Positions 53,451-61,968 of a stretch of 64,000 nucleotides of DNA are shown here, piece by piece. The stretch is taken from contig NZ_JABGCH010000015.1 of assembly GCF_019799945.1 (NCBI RefSeq), forward strand, positions 62,001 to 126,000, read 5' to 3'. The notes beneath the pieces are model-generated. The model saw nothing but the letters and a program-made list of their open reading frames with translations. It searched no databases and was not told the DNA's origin. Both the position numbers and the translations under genes were made by a program. The stretch is from Modestobacter marinus. GTDB taxonomy: Bacteria; Actinomycetota; Actinomycetes; Mycobacteriales; Geodermatophilaceae. Positions within the stretch are counted from its first letter, which is position 1; every line of letters begins with the position of its first letter.

Positions 53451-55768
53451 CCGCGCCCAGCACCCTGCTCTACGTCCCGCCGGCGTCGCCGGCCGGCACC
53501 GTCGAGCTGGATGCCGTCACTGCCGCGCTGGCGCTGGCGCTGGACCTGATCAGCCACGGCGTCCCCGTGGTGGTCTGCACGCCGAACTACGCCTGGTCCC
53601 CGGCTGCACCCGCAGGGACTCCGGAGCTGATCTGGCCGCGCGGCTGGTCGACGATCACCGCCGAGGAGAGCCGCGCCCAGCTGGCAACCTTCCGGCCCGG
53701 CGTCGACACGCTGGCCATGGTCAGCGGTCACGGCGTCGACGTGGTGGACGTCGACCCGAAGGCCGGCGGGTCGGTGGACAACCTGCCGGCGTTCCGGTTC
53801 TACGGCGTGCACACCACCCCGTCGGGGGGCAGGCACTACCTGGTCCCCTCCACCGGCTTCGCCAAGATGACGCTGACCACCACGGCCGGGCACGTCGGCG
53901 ACTACCTCGGCGGCACCGTCGAGGGCGCCAGCCGGGCGCTGGCGTACCTGCCGGGCAGCAGCAGGCCGAAGTATCCCGGCCGGGTCTACCGCATCGAGCA
54001 GCAGGTCGACCTCGACCTGCTGCTCGACGAGGACCCCGACGACGAGCTGGTCGCCGCCCTGGAGGGCGCCGGCGGCCGGCGCACCGGATCGCCGGCCAAG
54101 CCCGCCGTCACGACCACCGAGGTCGACGCCTTCCGCCGGCTGCACGCCCAGGCCACGACGTCCCCCTTCATGCCAGTGGGCTGCAGCTACGGGCAGACGG
54201 CGGTCAGGAAGCTGCTGGCTGGCATGGAGGCCGCGGTGCCCGGCGACCAGGTCCATGGCCGGCACGCCACGGCACAGAAGGCGGTCATCCGGGTGGTGGA
54301 GCTGATGCGCGCTGGCTGCGCCACCACTGCCGACCTGGACGGCATCAGGGCCAAGCTGACCCAGATCAAGCCCGAGGGCGACAACTTTGACGACATGGTG
54401 GCCTGGGCGCTGGCCAACGCCGATGGGGGCACCGGCTGCGCCGTCCACGGGGCCGGTGGTGCGGTCGCCGCGCCGACCGCCGCTCCCGCCCCGGCCGCCG
54501 CCGATCTCTGGGACGCCCGGCCGGTGCTGCGGCACCTGCACCACTTCGCCAGGGCGCGCGGGGTCGCCCCGCTGGCCGTGCTCGGGGTGGCGCTGGCGCG
54601 GGTCGTCGCCGCGACACCCGTCGGCTACCTCCTGCCGCCCCTGGTCGGTGGCCCCGGCTCGCTCAACCTGTTCGTCGCCCTGGTCGGCCCCTCCGGGGCG
54701 GGCAAGGGGGCCGCGCGGGCGGCGGCCGAGGACGCCCTGGACCTGGCCGGGTGGCGCGATGGCCTCGACGGCTCGACGGTGCTGCACACGCCGGACGTCG
54801 GCTCCGGGGAGGGCGTCGTCCACCAGTACGCCCGGTGGCAGAAGAAGGACGGCCAGGAGGGCGTCGCCCAGGTTCGCGAGTCGGTGCTGTTCGACGTGCC
54901 CGAGATCGACCAGGCCACCGCAGTCAGCTCGCGGCAGGGGTCGACCCTGATGCCGGTGCTGCGCAAGGCGTGGTCCGGCGAGGCCCTTAGCTTCGCCTAC
55001 GCCGACCCGACCAAGCGGCTGCACGTGCGCGCGCACAGCTACCGCATGGCCCTCACCGCCGGCGTCCAACCCGGTCGGGCCGGTGCGCTGCTCGACGACG
55101 CCGACGGCGGCACCCCGCAGCGGTTCCTGTGGATGCCCGTCACCGACCCCGACATGCCGCGCGAGCGCCCGGCCGAGCCGCAGCCGTGGACCGTGCCCCT
55201 GCCCGGCCGGCAGGCGACCGGGCGCGCGGTGGTCTTCGTGTGCGCCGAGGCCCGCGACGCGATCACCGAGGCCCACTGGCGGCGCAGCCGGGGCGAGGGC
55301 AACGCGCTCGACGGGCACGCACTCTACGCCCAGCTGAAGGTCGCCGCGGCGCTGGCCGACCTCGACGGGCACCTCGGCGCCGCCGGCGTGACCGTCGAGG
55401 ACTGGCAGCTGGCCGGGCTGCTGATGGACGTCTCCGACGCCACCCGCACCGGGGTCCAGGCCGAGCTGCGCCGGTCGGCGACCGAGGCCAACAAGGCGCG
55501 GGCCGAGGCCGATGCCGTCCGGGAGATCGTCAAGACGGAGACGGTGGAGGCCGCCGCGGTGCAGAGGGCTAGCAAGGCCGCCATGACCGTGCTGGGCAAG
55601 CAGCCTGGCGAGTGGATGACCGGGGCCGAGCTGCGCCGGGCCGTGCACAACCGCGTGCGCCCCCACCTCGACGCCGCCCTCGACGGCCTGGTGCTGGCCG
55701 GCTCGATCGAGATCGACGAGATCGACCACCACGGGCAGCCGGGGCGGCGCTACCGGTGCCGGCCGTGA
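53447..55768 (+). CDS. primase-polymerase / P-loop ATPase replication protein
   Basis: A 773-residue two-part protein. Residues 20-200 are an archaeo-eukaryotic primase-polymerase domain with the catalytic DVDPKAGG (DxD at 101-103), SGGRHYLVP containing His130, and GDYLGGTVEG. From about residue 360 there is a P-loop ATPase region with Walker A GPSGAGKG at 414-421 and VLFDVPEIDQATA, resembling helicase domains of element replication proteins. The C-terminus (EWMTGAELRRAVHNRVRPHLDAALDGL) is winged-helix-like. Such Prim-Pol proteins start replication of integrative elements, plasmids and satellites. It is followed at once by a palindrome array that could be its origin. Confidence 0.8.
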   Translation: MTAPSTLLYVPPASPAGTVELDAVTAALALALDLISHGVPVVVCTPNYAWSPAAPAGTPELIWPRGWSTITAEESRAQLATFRPGVDTLAMVSGHGVDVVDVDPKAGGSVDNLPAFRFYGVHTTPSGGRHYLVPSTGFAKMTLTTTAGHVGDYLGGTVEGASRALAYLPGSSRPKYPGRVYRIEQQVDLDLLLDEDPDDELVAALEGAGGRRTGSPAKPAVTTTEVDAFRRLHAQATTSPFMPVGCSYGQTAVRKLLAGMEAAVPGDQVHGRHATAQKAVIRVVELMRAGCATTADLDGIRAKLTQIKPEGDNFDDMVAWALANADGGTGCAVHGAGGAVAAPTAAPAPAAADLWDARPVLRHLHHFARARGVAPLAVLGVALARVVAATPVGYLLPPLVGGPGSLNLFVALVGPSGAGKGAARAAAEDALDLAGWRDGLDGSTVLHTPDVGSGEGVVHQYARWQKKDGQEGVAQVRESVLFDVPEIDQATAVSSRQGSTLMPVLRKAWSGEALSFAYADPTKRLHVRAHSYRMALTAGVQPGRAGALLDDADGGTPQRFLWMPVTDPDMPRERPAEPQPWTVPLPGRQATGRAVVFVCAEARDAITEAHWRRSRGEGNALDGHALYAQLKVAAALADLDGHLGAAGVTVEDWQLAGLLMDVSDATRTGVQAELRRSATEANKARAEADAVREIVKTETVEAAAVQRASKAAMTVLGKQPGEWMTGAELRRAVHNRVRPHLDAALDGLVLAGSIEIDEIDHHGQPGRRYRCRP

Positions 55769-55777
55769 GCGTCGCCC

Positions 55778-55926
55778 GGACGGGTGGACAGGTGGACGGC
55801 TGTCCACCCGTCCCCCCGACCGAACCCCTTCATGGGCAGGGTGAGTTGTCTGTCTACCTGGACTTTCCCCGGACGCGCGAGGCCGACAGCTCCGGCCACA
55901 GGTGGACACCTGTCCACCTGTCCACC
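55778..55926. other. GGTGGACA/TGTCCACC palindrome array: candidate replication origin or operator
   Basis: Directly after the Prim-Pol gene lie a perfect 14-base inverted repeat (55778-55791 with 55800-55813, eight-base loop; the arm is GGACGGGTGGACAG) and a perfect 11-base one (55898-55908 with 55911-55921, two-base loop; the arm is ACAGGTGGACA). The octamer GGTGGACA or its complement occurs five times within 150 bases, and a GGTGGACG variant lies in the first loop. Repeats like this next to a replication initiator are typical of iteron origins, or of a repressor-operator region. The intervening sequence is AT-richer than its surroundings (GAGTTGTCTGTCTAC). Confidence 0.6.
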
Positions 55927-56009
55927 CGTGTCTGGGCCCACGGCCCGGTCACCACCGCACCCACCGGCGCGGGCCGCCGGCCGCTGGTCGAGTCAGTACA
56001 CCCGCAGTG

Positions 56010-56474
56010 ATGACGGCAGCGATGTCCACCTCGTGCCCGGCCGCCACCAGGAGTTCAGACCGCAACGCGCGTCCGCCCATCCCACCCGAGCGCTTCCTGC
56101 ACCACGACGGCCAGGACCGCGTCGTCGTGGCGGTGCCAGCCCCGGTCGCCGCCGACCTGGTGGCCCTGGTCCGCGAGCGACACCGGCAGCTGCGGGGGCT
56201 CGATCCATTGCGTGACGCCGTGCTCGCCGCGCTGATCATCGGTGCCGAGGTCTGGCGGCAGCAGGTCGGAACCAACGCTGCGCCGACCCCGGAACCAGCA
56301 CCAAGGTCACCGGTGATGACCGCCACCCGGGCCGCCGACGTCCTCGGCATCAGCGACCGCGCCGTGCGCAAAGCCTGCGCCGCCGGCCGGCTCGATGCCG
56401 AGCTCGTCGACGGCCAGTGGCGGATCACCCGGGCCTCGGTCGAGGCCTACGAACCCCGACGTTCCATCCGATAG
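56010..56474 (+). CDS. excisionase-like helix-turn-helix protein
   Basis: A 154-residue protein with a MerR/excisionase-type helix-turn-helix at its C-terminus: TRAADVLGISDRAVRKACAAGRLDAELVDGQWRIT-like sequence, then a dimerising SVEAYEPRR tail. The N-terminal half has VVVAVPAPVAADLVALVRERHRQ. It could be the recombination directionality factor for the serine integrase or the regulator binding the upstream palindromes. The start is ATG 56010; ATG 56022 is also possible. Twelve bases separate it from the next gene. Confidence 0.65.
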   Translation: MTAAMSTSCPAATRSSDRNARPPIPPERFLHHDGQDRVVVAVPAPVAADLVALVRERHRQLRGLDPLRDAVLAALIIGAEVWRQQVGTNAAPTPEPAPRSPVMTATRAADVLGISDRAVRKACAAGRLDAELVDGQWRITRASVEAYEPRRSIR

Positions 56475-56485
56475 GAGATCACGCC

Positions 56486-57130
56486 ATGCCCAACGCCCTC
56501 GCCCACCTGCAGGCCGCCAGCGACACCATCACCCGCGTCCGGTCCGCCGCCGACCAGCTGCACACCGAGCTGCTCAAGCTGACCAACAGCCGGGACTACA
56601 CCGCCGAGGCCAAGCAGCGCCGGATGGCGCCGCTGCTGGCGCGCAAGGCCGAGCTGCAGCAGGAGCTGATCGCCGCCCGCGACCGGCTCGACCGCGCCGA
56701 GCGCGACGCCGCCCGGCAGCTGCGAGACGCCGGCGTGGACGACTTGGCCCAGCAGACCCGCACCAGCCGGGCCGCCCAGCGGGTCGACCGGCTGCTGGCC
56801 ACCGTGCCCGTCACGGACGCCGCCAAGGCGCTGGCCGTTGACGAGGACGTCGACGGCCTGCGTGCGCTGCGCGAAGCCATGCCGGCCCACCTGGCGGTGC
56901 AGGCGGCGAAGGCTGGCGCCGAGCCGCTGGAGAACTGGGTGCTGTACCGGTCGACCGCCGAGGCGCTGAAGCACGAGAAGTTCCTGTTCCTGTCCTGCGC
57001 CGGGCCCTACGCGACCGGGGACCGGCAGCGTGTGCTCGCGGAGCGGCTGGAGGGCCTGATCTCCCAGGAGCACGCGAAGTGGACGCAGGGCCGGGAACAG
57101 GCTGACCGCGAACGCCGGCCGGCGAGCTGA
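56486..57130 (+). CDS. hypothetical coiled-coil protein
   Basis: A 214-residue protein starting at ATG 56486 after AGGAG. Residues 1-110 are highly helical with heptad-like Leu/Ala and charged residues (LLARKAELQQELIAARDRLDRAERDAARQL), so a coiled coil is likely. A C-terminal part contains WVLYRSTAEALKHEKFLFLSCAG. No family is recognised. It may be the last gene of the element's core operon; the next gene has its own 154-base spacer. Confidence 0.6.
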   Translation: MPNALAHLQAASDTITRVRSAADQLHTELLKLTNSRDYTAEAKQRRMAPLLARKAELQQELIAARDRLDRAERDAARQLRDAGVDDLAQQTRTSRAAQRVDRLLATVPVTDAAKALAVDEDVDGLRALREAMPAHLAVQAAKAGAEPLENWVLYRSTAEALKHEKFLFLSCAGPYATGDRQRVLAERLEGLISQEHAKWTQGREQADRERRPAS

Positions 57131-57284
57131 GGACCCACAGGGCTGTATCACGGGCGCGCGTCCGGTCCTCTGCTGAAGACCGATCCGGACACGCAAACCC
57201 CAGCGGCGGGGCGCGTTCGGCGTTGACGGTCCGTGGTGGACCCACGACGCTGAACCGGCACGGAACACGCCCCTGGGGGTGCCC

Positions 57285-60200
57285 ATGGCCAGGGTCTTCG
57301 TCAGCCATTCAAGCAAGGACGCCGCCCTGGCCGGCGAGGTGCACCGGTGGCTGGTCGACGACGGCCACGAGACATTCCTCGACCAAGACCTGTCCAACGG
57401 CATCCTTGCTGGGGACCAATGGCAGCAGCGGCTGCACGAGCGTCTGCGCTGGGCGGATGCCACGGTTTGTGTGTTGACCTCGGCGTACCTCGCGTCGGTG
57501 TGGTGTACCGCCGAGCTGGCGATTGCCCAGGCGCGGGGAAGCCGGCTGCTGCCCGTCCGGGCCGAACCCGAGGTGAGTCATCCGCTGCTGGACGGCGTCC
57601 AGCACGCGGACATGGCCAAGGACGCGGACGGCGCGCGGGCAGAGTTGGCCCAGGCGTTGCTGCGGGTGGACGCAGCGGGCGGGTTGGGCTGGCCGGATGA
57701 CCGATCCCCATTCCCCGGCCTGCGCGCGTTGGACACCGACGAGCACGTGATCTTCTTTGGCCGCAGCCGGGAGGTCGACGAGCTCGCTGAACTGCTGCGC
57801 TCACCCGCCGAGCAGGCTGAGCGGGCGGTGCTGCTCGTCGTCGGCCCGTCGGGGTGCGGCAAGTCATCGCTGGTGCGGGCCGGTCTGCTGCCGGTGATGG
57901 CCGCCGAGCCGGAGTGGTGGACACTGCCGGCGATCCTGCCCGGCGCCCACCCGATGGCCGCGCTCGCCCGCGAGCTCGCCGCCTCAGCCCACCAGCTCGG
58001 CCTGTGCTGGACGGTGACCGACGTGCGCCGCCGCCTCGAAGACGGCGACCTCAGCGGGTTGGTCGACGACCTGCTGCTCGCCGTGCCCGGACGGCGGCGC
58101 CGGCACCTGCTGATCGTGGTGGACCAGTTCGAGGAGCTGCTGAGCCAGACCGGGCCCGCTGAGCGGGCCCGTTTCGCAGACCTGCTGCCGGACGCCCTGG
58201 CCGGCCCGGTGCAGGTGGTGGCCACCCTGCGCCCGGAGTTCCTCGACCAGCTACTGGCCAGCGGAGAACTGTCCGTCCTGCCGACACGCACGCAGACCCT
58301 GCGGCCGCTGCGGCCGGAGGCGCTGGGCGCGGTGATCGAGGGCCCGGCCGACCGGGCCGGCATCGGCATCGACACCGACCTGGTAGCGCGGCTGGTCGCC
58401 GACACCGGTGGCGGCGAGGCCCTGCCGCTGCTGGCCTACACGCTGGCTCAGCTCACCGATGGCGTCGCCCGCGGCGGCCGGCTGTCCACCGGGCGGTACG
58501 AGCAGCTCGGCGAGGTGCATGGGGTGCTGGCCGGGCAGGCCGACGCGGCGCTCGGCGAGTCCGTCACCGCAGGGGGGCGCTCCGCCGACCAGGTGATCCG
58601 GGAGCTGCTGCGCCTGGTCACCGTCGACGAACTGGGCCGTCCCACCCGGTGGCGCGTCCGCCGCGACGAGCTGCCCGAACAGGTGCGCACCGAGCTGCAG
58701 CCGTTCGTCGACCGCCGGCTGCTCACCACCGACACCGACAACGACCACGTAGTGATCGGCGTCGCTCACGAAGCCTTCCTCTCCGCCTGGCCACCGCTGA
58801 GCCGGGCGATCACCGCCGCCGCCACCGCGCTGCGCGCCCGCCGCGAGATCGAACAGGCCGCCGAACAGTGGGCTGAGCACCGCCACACGCCGGCCCGGCT
58901 GTGGGAACGCGGCCAACTCGCCGCCGCCCTCGCCGACACCGGTGCGCGCCTTCAGCCGGACCGCAGGGCGCTGAAAGCCGTTCGCACCGAAGACGCATCC
59001 GTCTCGCACCGGCGATCGCCGGTCCGGTGGCGACGCCGACACCGCACCGTGGTCGCCGATCGAGTGGACCTGAGCGCCCGCGCACGGGACTTCCTCGCCG
59101 CGAGCATCCGCCGCGACCGGCGCCGCCGTCGCCGGACTGTCACAACACTCTCGGTGCTCCTCGTTATCGCCGTGAGCTCCGCGATCGGCACAGCCATCGC
59201 ACTGCAGAACGCAGCCGCCCAGCGGCAAGTCGCGGAGGAAGGACAGCTGCTTGCTACCGCCCGCCAGCTAGTCGCCCAAGCCCAGACTACTCTCGACCAA
59301 GATCCACGCAGGGCGCTGCAGCTCAATGAAGTCGCCGTGCACCTTCATGACAGTCCCGAGACTCGCTCGGCGCTGGTGAACAACCTGCTCGCGACCCCAT
59401 ACACGGGGAGCCTGACCGGTCACACCGGCGCGGTGAACGGGGTGGCCTTCGCCGCCGACGGGAACACTCTGGCCTCCGCCGGCGGTGACGGCATGGTGCG
59501 GCTGTGGAACCTCGCCGATCCGGCCGCCCCCGCTCCCCTGGGCTCCCCGCTGACCGGCAACGGCCTCGCGGTGGACGGTGTGGCCTTCGCCGCCGACGGG
59601 AACACTCTGGCCTCCGCCGGCGGCGACGGGACGGTGCGGCTGTGGAGCCTCACCGACCCGGCCGCCCCGACCGCCCTGGGCTCCCTGCGGACGGGCCACA
59701 CCGCCGGGGTCAGAGCGGTGGCCTTCGCCCCCGACGGGAACACCCTGGCCTCCACGAGTTACGACGGGACGGTGCAGCTGTGGAACCTCACCGACCCGGC
59801 CGCCCCCGCCCCGCTGGGCTCCCCGCTGACCGGCCACCCCGGCGGGATCAGGGCAATGGCCTTCGCCCCCGACGAGCCGCTGATGGCCTCCGCCGGCGGT
59901 GACGGGACGGTGCGGCTGTGGAACCTCACCGATCCGGCCGGGCCCACCCCGCTGGGCTCCCCGCTGACCGGCCACACCGCCAGGGTCACAGCGATGGCCT
60001 TCGCCCCCGACGGGAACACTCTGGCCTCCGCCGGCGCCGAGGACGGCGCCGTGCGGCTGTGGAACGTCACCGACCCGGCCGCCCCCACCCCGCTGGGCTC
60101 CCCGCGGACCGGCCACACCGCCGGGGTCAGAGCGGTGGCCTTCGCCCCCGACGGGAACACCCTGGCCTCCACGAGTTACGACGGGACGGTGCAGCTGTGG

Positions 60201-61577
60201 AACCTCACCGACCCGGCCGCCCCCGCCCCGCTGGGCTCCCCGCTGACCGGCCACCCCGGCGGGATCAGGGCAATGGCCTTCGCCCCCGACGAGCCGCTGA
60301 TGGCCTCCGCCGGCGGTGACGGGACGGTGCGGCTATGGAACCTCACCGACCCGGCCGGGCCCACCCCGCTGGGCTCCCCGCTGACCGGCCACACCGCCAG
60401 GGTCACAGCGGTGGCCTTCGCCCCGGACGGGCACATCCTGGCCTCCGCCGGTGGTGACGGGACGGTGCGGCTGTGGAACCTCACCGACCCGGCCGCGCCC
60501 ACCCCGCTGGGTTCCCCGCTGACCGGCCACAACGGTGTGGCCCTGTCGGTGGCCTTCGCGCCCGAGGGGAACATCCTGGCCTCCGTCGCCGGTGACGGCA
60601 CGGTGCGGCTGTGGAACCTCACCGACCCGGCCGGGCCCACCCCGCTGGGCTCCCCGCTGACCGGCCACACCACCTGGGTCACAGGGGTGGCCTTCGCCCC
60701 GGACGGGCACATCCTGGCCTCCGCCGGTGGTGACGGCACGGTGCGGCTGTGGAACCTCACCGACCCGGCCGCCCCCACCCCGCTGGGTTCCCCGCTGACC
60801 GGCCACAACGGTGTGGCCCTGTCGGTGGCCTTCGCGCCCGAGGGGAACATCCTGGCCTCCGCCGGCGACGACGGCACGGTGCGGCTGTGGAACCTCACCG
60901 ACCCGGCCGCCCCCACCCCGCTGGGCTCCCCGCTGACCGGCCACACCGGCGCGGTGAACGGGGTGGCCTTCGCCCCGGACGGGCACATCCTGGCCTCCGC
61001 CGGCGACGACGGCACGGTGCGGCTGTGGAACCTCACCGACCCGGCCGCCCCCACCCCGCTGGGCTCCCCGCTGACCGGCCACACCGGCGCGGTGAACGGG
61101 GTGGCCTTCGCCCCGGACGGGCACATCCTGGCCTCCGCCGGCGACGACGGCACGGTGCGGCTGTGGAACCTCACCGACCCGGCCGCCCCCACCCCGCTGG
61201 GTTCCCCGCTGACCGGCCACAACGGTGTGGCCCTGTCGGTGGCCTTCGCGCCCGAGGGGAACATCCTGGCCTCCGCCGGCGACGACGGCACGGTGCGGCT
61301 GTGGAACCTCACCGACCCGGCCGCCCCCACCCCGCTGGGTTCCCCGCTGACCGGCCACACCGCCGGGGTCACAGCGGTGGCCTTCGCGCCCGAGGGGAAC
61401 ATCCTGGCCTCCGCCGGCGGTGACGGCACGGTGCGGCTGTGGAACCTCGCCCGTCTTATGGAACTGCGAGATCACGCCATGGTGAACGCTTGCTCGATCA
61501 CGGGCGGCGGCCTGAGCCGCGACGAGTGGGCAAACTATGTCTCCGGCTTGAAGTACGTCGACGTGTGTAAGAGGTGA
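57285..61577 (+). CDS. TIR - nSTAND NTPase - transmembrane - WD40 protein, NLR-like immune receptor candidate
   Basis: A 1430-residue protein. Residues 1-85 form a TIR domain: ARVFVSHSSKDAALAGEVHRWL, FLDQDLSNGILAGDQW and SVWCTAELAIA with the WCxxE motif, whose Glu77 is the NADase catalytic position in active TIRs. Residues 141-560 form an nSTAND1-type NTPase with FGRSREVDELAELLR, Walker A GPSGCGKSS (187-195) and Walker B LLIVVDQFEELL (275-286). A single membrane helix spans about 619-640, followed by a helical linker. From about 706 there are 15 WD40 repeats and a 40-residue C-terminus with a Cys near each end. By analogy, the repeats sense a ligand, the NTPase oligomerises and the TIR depletes NAD. 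It sits as cargo in the element. The ATG at 57285 is preferred; GTG 57279 is also in frame. Confidence 0.85.
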   Translation: MARVFVSHSSKDAALAGEVHRWLVDDGHETFLDQDLSNGILAGDQWQQRLHERLRWADATVCVLTSAYLASVWCTAELAIAQARGSRLLPVRAEPEVSHPLLDGVQHADMAKDADGARAELAQALLRVDAAGGLGWPDDRSPFPGLRALDTDEHVIFFGRSREVDELAELLRSPAEQAERAVLLVVGPSGCGKSSLVRAGLLPVMAAEPEWWTLPAILPGAHPMAALARELAASAHQLGLCWTVTDVRRRLEDGDLSGLVDDLLLAVPGRRRRHLLIVVDQFEELLSQTGPAERARFADLLPDALAGPVQVVATLRPEFLDQLLASGELSVLPTRTQTLRPLRPEALGAVIEGPADRAGIGIDTDLVARLVADTGGGEALPLLAYTLAQLTDGVARGGRLSTGRYEQLGEVHGVLAGQADAALGESVTAGGRSADQVIRELLRLVTVDELGRPTRWRVRRDELPEQVRTELQPFVDRRLLTTDTDNDHVVIGVAHEAFLSAWPPLSRAITAAATALRARREIEQAAEQWAEHRHTPARLWERGQLAAALADTGARLQPDRRALKAVRTEDASVSHRRSPVRWRRRHRTVVADRVDLSARARDFLAASIRRDRRRRRRTVTTLSVLLVIAVSSAIGTAIALQNAAAQRQVAEEGQLLATARQLVAQAQTTLDQDPRRALQLNEVAVHLHDSPETRSALVNNLLATPYTGSLTGHTGAVNGVAFAADGNTLASAGGDGMVRLWNLADPAAPAPLGSPLTGNGLAVDGVAFAADGNTLASAGGDGTVRLWSLTDPAAPTALGSLRTGHTAGVRAVAFAPDGNTLASTSYDGTVQLWNLTDPAAPAPLGSPLTGHPGGIRAMAFAPDEPLMASAGGDGTVRLWNLTDPAGPTPLGSPLTGHTARVTAMAFAPDGNTLASAGAEDGAVRLWNVTDPAAPTPLGSPRTGHTAGVRAVAFAPDGNTLASTSYDGTVQLWNLTDPAAPAPLGSPLTGHPGGIRAMAFAPDEPLMASAGGDGTVRLWNLTDPAGPTPLGSPLTGHTARVTAVAFAPDGHILASAGGDGTVRLWNLTDPAAPTPLGSPLTGHNGVALSVAFAPEGNILASVAGDGTVRLWNLTDPAGPTPLGSPLTGHTTWVTGVAFAPDGHILASAGGDGTVRLWNLTDPAAPTPLGSPLTGHNGVALSVAFAPEGNILASAGDDGTVRLWNLTDPAAPTPLGSPLTGHTGAVNGVAFAPDGHILASAGDDGTVRLWNLTDPAAPTPLGSPLTGHTGAVNGVAFAPDGHILASAGDDGTVRLWNLTDPAAPTPLGSPLTGHNGVALSVAFAPEGNILASAGDDGTVRLWNLTDPAAPTPLGSPLTGHTAGVTAVAFAPEGNILASAGGDGTVRLWNLARLMELRDHAMVNACSITGGGLSRDEWANYVSGLKYVDVCKR
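59407..61449 (+). repeat. 15 tandem WD40-encoding units of 138 bases
   Basis: Within the TIR-NTPase-WD40 gene, a 46-codon unit (GSPLTGHTGAVNGVAFAPDG, then HILASAGDDG, TVRLWNLTDP, AAPTPL) is repeated 15 times in phase. The unit beginning GSPLTGHTGAVNG occurs twice at the 138-base spacing and looks identical. Units 3-5 are repeated as units 6-8, a 417-base higher-order duplication (about 59701-60117 and 60118-60534) that includes one extra codon in unit 5. Most differences fall at the same few positions, in the variable loop after the GH dipeptide. Fifteen units fit two seven-bladed propellers plus one extra unit. Confidence 0.9.
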
Positions 61578-61968
61578 TGGTGCTGCGGTGTTCGCCTACG
61601 TCATCGCCAAACGGACGTCTGCGAGACGTCGTCGCAGCGTTGCCCAGGCGTAGTGCCGACGAGCGGTGGCGACGACCGAGCCTGGGGGGTTACCCCCTCC
61701 CCATTCTTCTATATGACCGTTCGTGAGGCGGGAAATGGGCGCGCCGGGTTCAGAAGTTGACCATGGCCGTCGTCGTCATGCCCCGCTCTCGCAGCAGGCT
61801 GACGAGGGCCGCCGACGCCAAACGCGGGCCGATTCGGCGCCATGGCCGAGCCAGCTGGGGAGCCGGTTGAGCAGACCCAGATGTAGTGCATGTGCCAAGC
61901 CACCCGATGGAGGATCGTCTAGGCGCGTACAGGGCGCTCGTGCGAGGCCGTCCTAGGGGGCTGAGAGG
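61578..61968. other. 391-base intergenic stretch with a 7-base hairpin
   Basis: No gene is recognised. Close after the TIR gene a small hairpin is possible: GACGTCT at 61614-61620 pairs with AGACGTC at 61624-61630 around a three-base loop; it is a possible terminator but lacks a T-run. The remainder is of mixed composition and less GC-rich than the surroundings (TTCTTCTATATGACC near 61705). It should contain the promoter of the next gene, which is preceded by AGGGGG and GAGAGG. Confidence 0.45.

Noticed and set aside
55784-56215. 144-codon frame across the palindrome array
   Set aside because: It is open because the GGTGGACA repeats lack stops. The peptide is Pro/Arg/Ser-rich and its 3' part lies out of frame over the HTH gene, which has clear homology.
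59407-61449. The 138-base units as a CRISPR or minisatellite non-coding array
   Set aside because: There are no spacers, and the unit encodes a WD40 blade in phase with the preceding NTPase domain, so it is coding.
60176-61475. Long open frames on the minus strand across the WD40 array (380 and 417 codons)
   Set aside because: They are antisense shadows: the 138-base unit is a multiple of three, so a stop-free antisense unit stays open when repeated. The peptides only repeat one meaningless 46-residue block.
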